A DNA stretch of 64,000 nt from JAMXLO01 sp963818775 (lineage in GTDB: Bacteria > Pseudomonadota > Alphaproteobacteria > Acetobacterales > Acetobacteraceae): positions 62,001-126,000 of the forward strand of contig CAWFUF010000034.1 in the NCBI GenBank assembly GCA_963818775.1. The letters are read 5' to 3'. Made by a program: the position numbers and the translations under genes. The stretch's first letter is position 1. Every line of letters starts with the position of its first letter. The notes below the pieces were generated by a model. That model made no database searches and had not been told where the DNA came from. It worked only from the letters and a program-made list of their open reading frames with translations. Below are positions 8,695 to 17,751 of the stretch, piece by piece.

Positions 8695-10782
8695 CTAATA
8701 GGCAAAAGTGAGACCGACGAATACGCCTCGGGCACGATCGTCACCTGCGAGCTTGATGCGGTACTGAAGGTTCAGATCCATGTATGATTTCGGGGCGGCG
8801 TAGGTGCTTTCACGGAACCACCAGCGGAATGCAACACCTGGGCCGGCTCCAAGAGCATCCGGCGTGGCAAGCAGGTTATTGTAGCCGCCACCCAGCGCCA
8901 AAAATGGCGTGACGACGACACGATCGCTGATCGGATCGAGCCGAAAGCTTCGGCCTAGCCGCCCCTCAAACGACACGACCGTCTGTGGAATCACAAAGAA
9001 CTTGTCGTATTCCGCATAGATCTGCCACATCGTCCAATTCTCGGCGTCTACACGCAGATCTGTGCCTTGCCCATCGGAAAATGCCACGCGCCCCAACCAG
9101 TCGTTACGTGCATCACTGCCGATCGCAAATAGCCGTGCGCCCTCAAACACCAGGTTGATTGCCGAAAATGGCTTCCAGCGCGCACCAATAGCGCCTTGCA
9201 GCGTCGGTGCGCCCGTTGGGCCTCCTGTGCCGTCCGACAATGTCTCAAAAGTTCTTTCGAACACTTCGAAGATGCTGCCGTTGCGATTACCTATCACCGG
9301 CGGGCGCCAATAAATTTCGCTGCCGGCCTGAAGCAGGTCGCCGCCCACAAGCGGCGGGGCGAGAGGCGAACTCGGCATCACGCCAATGGCCCCGTAGGAC
9401 AATGTCACGAAGGCTCCCCAGGTTCGCTCGAGTTCAGCCACTTCGCGACGTGCATCGTACAGTGCTTGCGGCTGCAGCGGCAGGCTGCCAGCGGCGTTTT
9501 CGTCGATCGCGGTCTTGAAGAAGTCTATCGCTTCCGCGTTGTGTGCCGAGCGCTTTTCGGCATACGCAGCGTCGAGAATCGCAGACCCGGTAAGCTCACC
9601 TCTCTGCCTCGCGCGCTCGAATCGTGAAGTCGCCGCCGTATCGTCGCCAAGACGCGCTCCGAGGTAGGCCACGTCGAGATTTGATGCTGCGTCGAGCGAG
9701 CCATCGGACAGAGCCTGCGCGAACCGCGTCTTCGCCTCAGTGGTGCGTCCCAAATCGGCGAGGAGGCCGATTTGGGCCTTCACCATTGTTGCCCTCTCCT
9801 GCGAGGTTTTCGCGAGCTGCGCGGCAAGGTTGAATGCAGCAAGCGCCTCGTCTTTTCGCCCAAGTGCAAGCAACGCAAATGCTCGGCGAGAGGCGATCGC
9901 ATAGTTCTGTTCGCTGGCGTAGGGCTGCAATGCGTCAAGCGCACGCTGATCCTGCTTGGCGGCCAGCGCGGCATCCGCCAGCCCGAGCGCTATGTTCCGA
10001 CGGTCAAGCGTCTTGGCTTCGTCGGCCTGCAGCGCAGCCGCGAAGTCGTCCGCCGCCGCGGCGAATTTTCCCAGTCGCTGGCGGACGTAGCCACGCTGCG
10101 CCAGCATCGCCGCATCTCTTGGGGACTGCGCGAGTGCGTCGGTTGCGAGCTGATCCGCCTCGGACAGATGGCCCGCGTTCGCCATCGCGTCGACAAGCAG
10201 CCGCTTATAGTCAGCATTCTGCGGTGCCAGCCGGACGGCCTCCTGCGCGTCCGCTACGGCAAGGGGGTAGTCACCGTGGGCCTCCGCCTTATAAGCGCTG
10301 TCTGCCGCTCGGTACGCCCGCTCGCGAATTGACGAGGCAACCGCGGTTTCGGCAGTGCGCAGCAACTTTTGGTAATCTGCATTATCCGGCGCAAGAGCGA
10401 CCGCCGTACGCGCCTGTCGAACGGCCTCAGGGTAATCGCCGCGACCGTAGGCCTTGTAGGCCGCATCGGCAGCGCTGAATGCCCGCTCACGCTCGGTGTT
10501 GCGCACGGCAGCCTCCGCCGTCTCCAACAGGCGGCGATAATCAGCATTGTCGGGTGCGAGAGTTACCGCCTCCCTTGCCCGCTGTACCGCTTCCGCATAG
10601 TCACCACGGGCATAGGCCTTGTACGCTGCATCCGCCGCGGTATAAGCGAGCGCCGGAGCCGCCGGATGCACAACCACGGAAGGTGTCGTGCCCGGCGCCA
10701 ATTCGGCGGCGGAGGAATGATGCGCTCCGAGGCTCTGAGACAGCAGAGCGGTCAGCAATCCAGTTGCGCACCGCCGGATCAT
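8695..10782 (-). CDS. nfrA: NfrA-like outer-membrane protein with TPR repeats (NGR glycan export)
   Basis: 695 residues. A signal peptide (MIRRCATGLLTALLSQSLGA) is followed by three ~55-residue TPR-like repeats (residues ~49-205; each AADxAYKA...GDY..AV..A..AV.LAPxNADY), more TPR-type helices to about 440, and a C-terminal region of beta strands resembling the NfrA C-terminal barrel domain (to DRARGVFVGLTFAY, ending in an aromatic as outer-membrane proteins do). In E. coli NfrA is the outer-membrane partner of NfrB and the phage N4 receptor component. The order wecB-nfrB-nfrA and the 4-bp overlap with nfrB support the call. The repeats differ from the E. coli protein, so family-level confidence is higher than one-to-one orthology. 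Confidence 0.8.
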   Translation of the reverse strand: MIRRCATGLLTALLSQSLGAHHSSAAELAPGTTPSVVVHPAAPALAYTAADAAYKAYARGDYAEAVQRAREAVTLAPDNADYRRLLETAEAAVRNTERERAFSAADAAYKAYGRGDYPEAVRQARTAVALAPDNADYQKLLRTAETAVASSIRERAYRAADSAYKAEAHGDYPLAVADAQEAVRLAPQNADYKRLLVDAMANAGHLSEADQLATDALAQSPRDAAMLAQRGYVRQRLGKFAAAADDFAAALQADEAKTLDRRNIALGLADAALAAKQDQRALDALQPYASEQNYAIASRRAFALLALGRKDEALAAFNLAAQLAKTSQERATMVKAQIGLLADLGRTTEAKTRFAQALSDGSLDAASNLDVAYLGARLGDDTAATSRFERARQRGELTGSAILDAAYAEKRSAHNAEAIDFFKTAIDENAAGSLPLQPQALYDARREVAELERTWGAFVTLSYGAIGVMPSSPLAPPLVGGDLLQAGSEIYWRPPVIGNRNGSIFEVFERTFETLSDGTGGPTGAPTLQGAIGARWKPFSAINLVFEGARLFAIGSDARNDWLGRVAFSDGQGTDLRVDAENWTMWQIYAEYDKFFVIPQTVVSFEGRLGRSFRLDPISDRVVVTPFLALGGGYNNLLATPDALGAGPGVAFRWWFRESTYAAPKSYMDLNLQYRIKLAGDDRARGVFVGLTFAY
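10165..10638 (-). repeat. Three 165-bp tandem repeats in nfrA
   Basis: Codons from about residue 49 repeat with a period of 55 residues. The first two copies match at most positions (AADAAYKAY-RGDY-EAV, LAPDNADY), and the third is shorter and more diverged. They encode TPR-like helix pairs in the periplasmic part. Confidence 0.8.
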
Positions 10783-12920
10783 TTACCGCGGTCAGCCGAG
10801 GCTTCGGCAGCAATTGCCAGTCGCTGTTGTACATCAGCGGCCGTCTGGACAGCCTCTTGCGTTACCACGCCATGTGCGACCAGGAAGTCACCAATGCGGC
10901 CGTCTCGGTCTGGATGATATCGCGCGAGCATTGTCGCAAGGGCGTCGCGGTGAACGAGATCCATTTCGAGCAGAATGTCGCCCAGCAACGGCACCTCGAC
11001 CGTGAAGACGTCCGCTGCCACCCCGTGGCGCCGCATAAGCCGCATCGCGGCAGCAATCTCGCTCTCCCGCACGATGTGCCAGCTCGGCTGCTGCGGCAGC
11101 AGCGCGGCCATGGCCTGACGCGCTTCTTCCGCGACCGGGCCTGCTGTCGCCACCATCAGCCGCCCGCTGGCATCGACGCCAAAGGGCACAATCCGCCACC
11201 GCACACAGAGATTGATCGGCAGCATCCCGGCTGCCTGCGCTATTTGCTCCGCACTCGGGTGCGCCCTTGGCCAAGCCGCCTGAAAGGCGATCGCTTCGGC
11301 GACGGTCTCCTCGTCCAGCAAGCCTTCAGAGATCAGAATGCGGCCGAGTGGCGCACCACGGTTGCGCTGCAGGTCCAGAGCGCTGGCGAGCTTTGCATCG
11401 TCGACGGCACGCCACGCCAGAAGCAATTCACCAAGTCGCTGACGTCGGCGCGAGAGAATTGCACTCGAAGGGAAGTTGTGCGCTGTCTTGTCCCACGTAA
11501 TCCGAGTGTGGAACATCAGGTGGACCAGGAATAGCTTCCAGGCGCGAACTACAGCGGCAAAGTTGACGAAGTTCGCTACCACCAACCGTGGCAACGACAA
11601 CAGGGCATGCTCCCAACCATAAATCCGCCGCACGAAGTAGATGCGTTGGGAGGCACGCCAAAGCAGCAGGGCGCCGTTGGCGTACAGCAGCCAGACGATC
11701 CAATCGCGCCAAATCGGCGCAGAAAGGCGGTTCCCCCAGAACCCGCCGGTGGCAATGATGTAGAGCGGCAGAAGCTGCGCGGTGAGCAAGTATCCAAAGA
11801 TGTTGATGAACGGTGTGACTGCGCCCTTGCGATCACGGAACAGCAGATACTTGGTGGCAAGCGAACCGGACCAGCCAACCTGCTGCCAGCCCTGAAAACA
11901 AATGCCGAGGGTCCAACGGGCCTTCTGCCGGTACGCTGTCTTGAATGTGCTGGGGAAGTACTCTCGCACACAGAGCGGCATTCTCACGCGGACCTCGCGG
12001 AGGCGGCCGAGTCCGAACCAGGATTTGCGCTGCACGATGAAATCCACTGGGAAGAGACAGAAGATCAGCTTCATCCCGTGCTGCATCAGCCGTGCACCGA
12101 TATCATAGTCTTCCGTCAATGTGTCTGTATTGAACGGCTGATTGTCCGTCTCCGCGGCAAGCGTCATCAGCGCGTAGCGGGAAAAGCATGTGCCGACACC
12201 TGCGGACGGCACCATGCCGGACAAACTCTCGCGGACCACCAGATCGCGGGCATGCCACTCGGCAAATTCATCCATGTAGGTCCCCGCGACAAACTCGTGC
12301 CAATTGCGCTCGAGCGAGGCGACCGGTATTTGAATCAAGTCCTTCCTTGGCAGAATGTAATTGAACAGCTTGAGTTCCATTGGATGCAGCACGTCTTCAC
12401 AGTCGTGCAGGACGACACCGGCGAATTCGATGCCGTGCGTCCGTTCATGCGAGAAGATGGCCTGCACCACCCAGTTCAGACAGTCTGCTTTGCAGGTTGG
12501 CCCAGCATGCGGCACCTCGACCCGGATCAGCTGCCGGAACCGCCGGCGCATCCTTTCCACTTCGTCGATTGTTGCTTGATCATTCACGTAGGTTCCGACG
12601 AAGATCGCGTATTCTCGATAATCAAGTGTGACGACCATGTTCTCGAGCATTGGCGCGATCACATCATGCTCCAGCCATGCCGGAATCATGATTGCAATAG
12701 GCTGCTCGTCGCGTTCGTACAACTGAGCGCTGGTCAACGGTTTGTAGTGGCGCCGCACCGTCAGCGTCCGATAGAGCTCACGGCACCAGTACCAGATATC
12801 AACAAACAGATCGTCCAGGCCGAGAACGAGCATTACGAGGGCTATCGCCGCCGTAAGGAATGCCAATGCGTCTTGATAGCCGACGACGAGCTGCGATGGG
12901 TCGGGCGACATCTTTGGCAA
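10779..12920 (-). CDS. nfrB: NfrB-like inner-membrane GT2 glycosyltransferase with MshEN c-di-GMP motifs
   Basis: 713 residues, close to E. coli NfrB. Two N-terminal membrane segments (about 12-47) precede a GT2 domain with HDCED (172-176, the metal/UDP-binding DxD site), TEDYD (269-273, catalytic acid) and QKARW (332-336, the Q-x-x-R-W acceptor/processive motif). Further membrane helices span about 365-465. The C-terminal part has four copies of an MshEN-like motif (x-L/I-G-x-x-L-x(13)-L/A-x-x-x), starting near 495, 524, 645 and 675. MshEN domains bind cyclic di-GMP, and E. coli NfrB is switched on that way. Known family role: polymerises and secretes an N-acetylmannosamine-type glycan with NfrA. 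All active-site residues are intact, so the enzyme looks functional. Confidence 0.88.
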   Translation of the reverse strand: MPKMSPDPSQLVVGYQDALAFLTAAIALVMLVLGLDDLFVDIWYWCRELYRTLTVRRHYKPLTSAQLYERDEQPIAIMIPAWLEHDVIAPMLENMVVTLDYREYAIFVGTYVNDQATIDEVERMRRRFRQLIRVEVPHAGPTCKADCLNWVVQAIFSHERTHGIEFAGVVLHDCEDVLHPMELKLFNYILPRKDLIQIPVASLERNWHEFVAGTYMDEFAEWHARDLVVRESLSGMVPSAGVGTCFSRYALMTLAAETDNQPFNTDTLTEDYDIGARLMQHGMKLIFCLFPVDFIVQRKSWFGLGRLREVRVRMPLCVREYFPSTFKTAYRQKARWTLGICFQGWQQVGWSGSLATKYLLFRDRKGAVTPFINIFGYLLTAQLLPLYIIATGGFWGNRLSAPIWRDWIVWLLYANGALLLWRASQRIYFVRRIYGWEHALLSLPRLVVANFVNFAAVVRAWKLFLVHLMFHTRITWDKTAHNFPSSAILSRRRQRLGELLLAWRAVDDAKLASALDLQRNRGAPLGRILISEGLLDEETVAEAIAFQAAWPRAHPSAEQIAQAAGMLPINLCVRWRIVPFGVDASGRLMVATAGPVAEEARQAMAALLPQQPSWHIVRESEIAAAMRLMRRHGVAADVFTVEVPLLGDILLEMDLVHRDALATMLARYHPDRDGRIGDFLVAHGVVTQEAVQTAADVQQRLAIAAEASADRGK

Positions 12921-12966
12921 ACTTCACTACGGTCGCACGTCAACGACCACCGAGGTCAATGGCACC

Positions 12967-14157
12967 TCATTCCACCAAGACACGATCGGATCCGATTCGG
13001 CCGTGGGAGATATCGCTAGACGCCTCGTTGGTGAACTCATGAACTGCAACGCCGGTCAACGCGGCAACGATCCGGTCAGAGGCCGCGCCGTCGCCGTAGG
13101 GATTTAGCCGGCGCGCAAAACGGCGGTATGCATCGTCGTCGTCAAACAGCTTGTTGACGGCCGTGATGATGCGGCTCGGATCGGTGCCGACAAGGTGGAC
13201 GGTTCCTGCCTCAACGGCTTCGGGTCGCTCGGTAACGCCGCGCATCACCAGGACAGGCTTGCCCAACGAGGGCGCCTCTTCCTGAACGCCACCCGAATCG
13301 GTCAGCACGACGTGGGCCCGCTGCATCAGATATACGAACGGCACGTATTCGAGGGGTTCGATAAGATGGATGTTCGGCCGCCCCGAGAGTGTGCCCAGAA
13401 CGGGACCGCGGACATTCGGATTGAGATGGACCGGGTAAACCATCTCGATATCCGGCCGCCCTGACAGCCGGCGAAGTGCTACACAGATCTTGTTGAACCC
13501 CGCACCGAAACTCTCGCGGCGATGGCCGGTCACGAGCAGAAGCTTGCGGTCAGCCGCAAGATATGAGAACTGCGCGTCCAGTTGTGCCTGCAGGCCGGTA
13601 TCATCCTTTATGCGTGCGACTGTCGCCAGAAGAGCATCGACCACCGTATTGCCCGTGACGACAATACGACCGCCCAGTCGCTCCTCAACCAGATTGGCTT
13701 TTGCACCAGATGTAGGCGCGAACAGCAGATCACTTACGACGTCAACGACGCGTCGGTTCATTTCCTCAGGCCAAGGCCGCGCCAGATCACGCGTCCGGAG
13801 GCCTGCCTCGACATGGCCGATCGGAATGCGACGGTGAAAGGCGGCCAGTGCCGCCGCCATCGCGGTTGTCGTGTCGCCATGCACCAGCGCGCGATCGGGC
13901 CCGACCTTTTCCAGTACATCATCGAGCGCCATAAGCGCGCGCCCGGCCAAGGCATTCAACGTCTGGTTCTGCGTCATCAGGCCCAGATCGTAGTCCGGCA
14001 CGATATCGAACAGCCTGAGCACCTGGTCGAGCATCTGCCGATGTTGACCGGTGACACACACGACAGACCTGATTGCCGCATTACGCTGCATCGCTTTGAT
14101 CAGCGGCGCCATCTTGATGGCCTCGGGCCGCGTGCCGAAGACGGAGAGAACTTTCAT
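12967..14157 (-). CDS. wecB: UDP-N-acetylglucosamine 2-epimerase (non-hydrolysing)
   Basis: 396 residues from MKVLSVFGTRPEAIKM, the standard start for the family; an ATG 12 bases upstream adds four residues. Family motifs: FGTRPEAIKMAPL, VCVTGQHRQMLDQ, VHGDTTTAMA, HVEAGLRT, PEEMNRR, TGHRRESFG, LTDSGGVQEEAPSLG and MRGVTERPEAVEAG. It interconverts UDP-GlcNAc and UDP-ManNAc in the cytoplasm. It sits 47 bp upstream of nfrB, so it probably supplies the UDP-ManNAc used by the NfrB glycosyltransferase, the dependence seen in the E. coli NGR pathway, where wecB lies elsewhere on the chromosome. Confidence 0.93.
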   Translation of the reverse strand: MKVLSVFGTRPEAIKMAPLIKAMQRNAAIRSVVCVTGQHRQMLDQVLRLFDIVPDYDLGLMTQNQTLNALAGRALMALDDVLEKVGPDRALVHGDTTTAMAAALAAFHRRIPIGHVEAGLRTRDLARPWPEEMNRRVVDVVSDLLFAPTSGAKANLVEERLGGRIVVTGNTVVDALLATVARIKDDTGLQAQLDAQFSYLAADRKLLLVTGHRRESFGAGFNKICVALRRLSGRPDIEMVYPVHLNPNVRGPVLGTLSGRPNIHLIEPLEYVPFVYLMQRAHVVLTDSGGVQEEAPSLGKPVLVMRGVTERPEAVEAGTVHLVGTDPSRIITAVNKLFDDDDAYRRFARRLNPYGDGAASDRIVAALTGVAVHEFTNEASSDISHGRIGSDRVLVE

Positions 14158-14169
14158 TATGCCTGGCAT

Positions 14170-14501
14170 GGCCCAGTGGAGCGGCGCGGTGCCGCCATGC
14201 CGGTCCAGGCAGTCGTGTGGGATGACGAAAATCTGTGCATCGAACCTATGAGTTCTTGCAATAACGTGGCGTTAGCGATCGAGTAACGATCCGACGCTCC
14301 TGACCGATGCCGGAAAGCGGCGGCCGAACTATCAGTGTCGGCCGGCCGTCCCTCTACGAGGGGATTCCTTTCAGAATGGTATAAGACGAAGCGTGCCTTC
14401 AGCGCGTCGCCTGCTCTCCAGACGCCGCCTACGAGGTGGTTGACAACCCCACCGCGACCCCATGGACTGGCAATGGCTCACTCCTGACGGGACTTCCGAC
14501 A
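14170..14501. other. Divergent control region between wecB operon and GMC gene
   Basis: About 330 bp without a coding frame I trust. It must hold the promoter of the wecB-nfrB-nfrA operon (leftward) and that of the GMC oxidoreductase (rightward). I see GC-rich short inverted repeats around 14320-14350, but no clear sigma-70 boxes. The upstream-extended GMC frame (from 14436) is probably not translated. Confidence 0.5.
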
Positions 14502-16082
14502 ATGACGACACCGGTTGACGTACTGATCATTGGTGCCGGCGCCTCGGGCGCGGCCGTAGCGTGGAGTTTGGCCGAGACGAAGATGCACATCCTGTGTCTC
14601 GAGCAGGGCGATTGGATGAAGCCATCCGAATACCCCAGCGCAGGTCGCGACTGGGAGGCACGTCAGCTCAGCGACTTCCACTACAGCCCGAACCGCCGCG
14701 CGCGCGACACCGACTATCCGATCAACGAGGACAACTCGCCGATCAAGATCGCCAACTTCAACGGCGTCGGCGGCGGGACGGTATTATATGCAGGTCACTT
14801 CCCGCGCTTTCATCCGTCGGACTTCCGTGTGCGGACGCTGGATGGGGTCGCTGACGACTGGCCGATCGACTATGCGACGCTGGAGCCTTTCTACGCCGAG
14901 AACGACCGGATGATGGGAGTGTCCGGGCTGGCGGGCGATCCCGCCTATCCGCCGCATGAACCCATGATGCCACCGCTGCCGCTGGGCAAATCGGGAGCCA
15001 CGCTGGCGCGCGGACTGAACAAGTTTGGCTGGCACTGGTGGCCGTCCGACAGCGCGATCGCCTCGGAGGATTACGAAGGCCGCGCCAAGTGCATCAACCT
15101 CGCGCACTGCACCTCGGGCTGTGCGCAGGGCGCCAAGGCGAGCACCGACATCACCTACTGGCCTTCCGCCATCCGCGCCGGCGTCGAGCTGCGCACGCGG
15201 TGCCGGGTGCGCGAGATCACCAGGAACGAGCACGGCATGGCGTCCGGCGTGGTGTATTACGACGCCGACGGTGTCGAGCATTTTCAGCCAGCCGAGGTGG
15301 TGATCCTTGCCTGCAACGCGATCGGCACGGCGCGCATCCTGCTGAACTCCAACGGTCTCGCCAATTCCTCCGGCCAGGTCGGCAAGAACCTGATGTTCCA
15401 CCCGTACGCACGGATCGCCGGGTATTTCGACGAGACGCTGGATGGCTATCGCGGCCCAGGAAACTGCATCTGGAGCCAGGAGTTCTACGAGACGGATCGC
15501 TCGCGTGGATTCGTGCGCGGCTACACGTTTGAGTTCTCGCGTGGCCAGGGACCAGTGATGGCCGCGGTGCACGGCATGCAGATCGGGCGCCTGCCCTGGG
15601 GTGCCGATCACCACCGCGCCTATCGCAGGCTGTTCTGCCACCGCACCGGCATGGTGGCGATCTGCGAGGACCTGCCGGAAGAGCACAACACGGTGACGCT
15701 CGATCCGGTGCTGAAGGATTCCAATAAAATTCCCGCGCCGAAGATCAGCTATACACTGAGCGAGAACAGCCGCCGCATGCTTGATCATGCGGTGGCGCGG
15801 GCCAGCGAGATCCTGCGTGCCGCGGGCGCGCACGACGTCTGGTCCGAGGCGCCGCTCACTGACGGCGGTTGGCATCTGATGGGAACCGCGCGCATGGGCA
15901 CTGACCCGGCGCGGTCGGTGGTGAACGAATGGGGGCGCAGTCACGACGTGAAGAACCTGTTCATCGTCGACGGCAGCATCTTCGTCACCTCGGCTGGCGT
16001 GAACCCCACGCGGACCATCCAGGCACTGGCGCTCTACGTCGCGGACAGCATCAAGCAGCGCCTCGCCACCTTGTTCGACTGA
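14502..16082 (+). CDS. GMC-family FAD oxidoreductase
   Basis: 526 residues from MTTPVDVLIIGAGASGAAVAWSL, whose GxGxxG is the FAD-binding Rossmann loop. That position decides the start over an ATG 66 bases upstream, which would add unconserved residues before the loop. NGVGGGTVLYAG matches the second FAD motif. Near the C-terminus, GGWHLMGTARMG (catalytic His) and TSAGVNPTRTIQALAL (second active-site residue, Asn) are intact. Such enzymes oxidise alcohols or sugar hydroxyls; this subgroup resembles membrane gluconate/sorbitol dehydrogenase flavoproteins, but no small subunit or cytochrome gene is nearby. Substrate unknown. Convergent with the amidohydrolase. Confidence 0.88.
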   Translation: MTTPVDVLIIGAGASGAAVAWSLAETKMHILCLEQGDWMKPSEYPSAGRDWEARQLSDFHYSPNRRARDTDYPINEDNSPIKIANFNGVGGGTVLYAGHFPRFHPSDFRVRTLDGVADDWPIDYATLEPFYAENDRMMGVSGLAGDPAYPPHEPMMPPLPLGKSGATLARGLNKFGWHWWPSDSAIASEDYEGRAKCINLAHCTSGCAQGAKASTDITYWPSAIRAGVELRTRCRVREITRNEHGMASGVVYYDADGVEHFQPAEVVILACNAIGTARILLNSNGLANSSGQVGKNLMFHPYARIAGYFDETLDGYRGPGNCIWSQEFYETDRSRGFVRGYTFEFSRGQGPVMAAVHGMQIGRLPWGADHHRAYRRLFCHRTGMVAICEDLPEEHNTVTLDPVLKDSNKIPAPKISYTLSENSRRMLDHAVARASEILRAAGAHDVWSEAPLTDGGWHLMGTARMGTDPARSVVNEWGRSHDVKNLFIVDGSIFVTSAGVNPTRTIQALALYVADSIKQRLATLFD

Positions 16083-16197
16083 GATGGCAACCGAAACGCT
16101 ATCTTCCTGCAATGCTAAGTCGGATGACCGCGTCATGCGATCGCTGGTCGTTGACCCGGTGCGCGTGCGGCCGAAGTTCTTCCGCGACGCGTCCTGA

Positions 16198-17043
16198 TCA
16201 GGCGTTCGACGGTGACCAGTCGTAGACCTGCCCGAGAGTCTCTCCCATGAGCGCCACCCTATCGCTGTCGGACAGACGGTCGGTGACGCGAAACGGCTCG
16301 ACACCCTGCTGGTAGGTCAACACGCCAACCGCGCGGGTCCAGTCGGTGCCCCACATACAGCGATTGAGCCCGAAGGCGTCGAAGATCCGCCAGAGTGGAT
16401 CCCAGATGTCGCTGTAAGGGAACGGTTCGTGCGACAAGGTGCACGCGCCACTGATCTTCACCGCGATGTTATCGTGCGGCGCCAGCGCCAGCAGCCTGGG
16501 GAGATCGGCGAACGGCGCCGCGGGAGCTGGCGGCTGGGACGGCTGTGGCAGCCCGAGATGATCGATCACCAACGACGTATTGGGGTTGCGCGCTGCCAGT
16601 TGTCCGGCCTGCTCCAGTCGCCCGGTAGCCATGAGATTGACCGGCAGGGTGTGGTGCGCCGCGGCGGCGAGTACGCGATTGAGGCCGGGATCGCCAGGGT
16701 CGGTCGAGACCCCTTCGCGATTTAGCATGATTCGGATGCCGACGGTGCCGTCGGTGGCGGCCCAGTCGGCGATCGTATCGGCCACTGCAGGATCGGCCGG
16801 ATCGACCGGCTTGACCAGACCGAAGCGACCGGGATGCGCGGCGTAAACCTCGAGGGCGTAGCTGGCATCGTAGCGGTACATGGAGAATGGCGATACCAGC
16901 ACAGCGCCGTCGACGCCGACGGCGTCCATTGCGGCCACCATGTCTTTGCCTGTCACCTGGGGCGGTCCGTGAAGCACGCCGGCCCACGGCCTGCCCGGGT
17001 GATTTCGTTCGTAGGCGTGCACTTGGGCATCAATTGTCAGCAT
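16198..17043 (-). CDS. Amidohydrolase-2 family TIM-barrel hydrolase
   Basis: 281 residues of the amidohydrolase_2 fold (relatives include 2-pyrone-4,6-dicarboxylate lactonase). The N-terminal motif reads IDAQVHAY, with Gln where metal-dependent members have the first His of H-x-H. VIDHLGLP and CMWGTDWTRA near the end supply the other conserved His and Asp. The Gln substitution is frequent in this subgroup and may mean a lactonase-like, metal-independent mechanism. Divergent from two tiny genes beginning at 17326. Substrate not predictable. Confidence 0.85.
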   Translation of the reverse strand: MLTIDAQVHAYERNHPGRPWAGVLHGPPQVTGKDMVAAMDAVGVDGAVLVSPFSMYRYDASYALEVYAAHPGRFGLVKPVDPADPAVADTIADWAATDGTVGIRIMLNREGVSTDPGDPGLNRVLAAAAHHTLPVNLMATGRLEQAGQLAARNPNTSLVIDHLGLPQPSQPPAPAAPFADLPRLLALAPHDNIAVKISGACTLSHEPFPYSDIWDPLWRIFDAFGLNRCMWGTDWTRAVGVLTYQQGVEPFRVTDRLSDSDRVALMGETLGQVYDWSPSNA

Positions 17044-17325
17044 GATTTCTGACCTTCTACCTCCCGATGTCGCATTACCGCCCGGATTATACCCGTTGGC
17101 CGACCGCCGTCAGCCCGAACCGAGTTCACGGTCATGCGGCAGACGCCTGAGGGCGGGGCGCCGCTGGATTTCTCGTAATTTGTACGAAAGCGTCAAAATT
17201 GTACTTGCATTGTGGCCAAAATTGGGCGCTAATAGGTGTGCGGGACTTCATAGTTTCGACCAATTCGAAAACGCTATGGGAAGCAGCATAACTCGTCCCG
17301 TTACCCCAGGTCAGGAGAAGTGACC

Positions 17326-17484
17326 GTGGAAACGCCAAGAATCGGAACGATTACACTCGCTCTGCACCTCGACTGGGACCGCGTCGGCATCCTGTTTGCA
17401 ACGTTCGGTGTTGCCTGCGCTGGTCTTTCCACGGTGCTGTACAGCGCGGGTTTCCTCCTGCAGGCGCTGTCGCATCATGTCTGA
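17326..17484 (+). CDS. Small predicted membrane protein, 52 aa, GTG start
   Basis: A GTG start follows AGGAG at 17313-17317. The product VETPRIGTITLALHL... has one hydrophobic segment (GILFATFGVACAGLSTVLYSAG) and ends LQALSHHV. The ribosome site, the single membrane helix and the 8-bp overlap with the next small frame argue for a real gene. No family recognised. Confidence 0.55.
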   Translation: METPRIGTITLALHLDWDRVGILFATFGVACAGLSTVLYSAGFLLQALSHHV

Positions 17485-17656
17485 TGGCGTGGCACCGTAC
17501 CAGGTGGAGGAGCGTCTGGTGGAAGGCGAGACACGGTGGGTCGCCATCCGCGCTCGGGGTGCCGAGTGGTCTTACCTCACAACCGACGAAGCGGCCGACC
17601 TTGGGCGGCAGTGGGTCGAGCGGTTTGGCGCGGCGCCGACCAATCGCGAGCGGTAA
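17477..17656 (+). CDS. Small hypothetical protein, 59 aa
   Basis: Starts MSDGVAPYQVEERLVEGETR and ends with a basic tail. It is soluble and charged, with no membrane segment. Its ATG lies inside the last codons of the 52-aa membrane protein gene, so the two are probably translationally coupled. A longer frame open from 17396 has no ribosome site and low-complexity Cys/Arg sequence, so it is not used. Function unknown. Confidence 0.6.
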   Translation: MSDGVAPYQVEERLVEGETRWVAIRARGAEWSYLTTDEAADLGRQWVERFGAAPTNRER

Positions 17657-17702
17657 CCCGGTTTAATTGCGCAGGGTCTTCGCTGCGCGCATCACGCAAA
17701 GC

Positions 17703-17733
17703 CCTCATGGCCAAGTGACACTCGGCCATGAGG
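17703..17733. terminator. Hairpin between convergent genes
   Basis: CCTCATGGCC and GGCCATGAGG form a 10-bp perfect stem with an 11-base loop. It lies between the rightward small genes and the leftward DUF35 gene. No U-tract follows on either strand, so it is a terminator-like hairpin rather than a textbook intrinsic terminator. Confidence 0.4.
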
Positions 17734-17751
17734 CAAGATGCGAACCCCGAC

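Noticed and set aside
10165..10638. Non-coding satellite
   Set aside because: The 165-bp units are in frame and encode TPR-like helices of nfrA.
14436..14501. N-terminal extension of the GMC oxidoreductase
   Set aside because: The extra 22 residues precede the GxGxxG flavin loop without family resemblance; ATG 14502 is the usual start.
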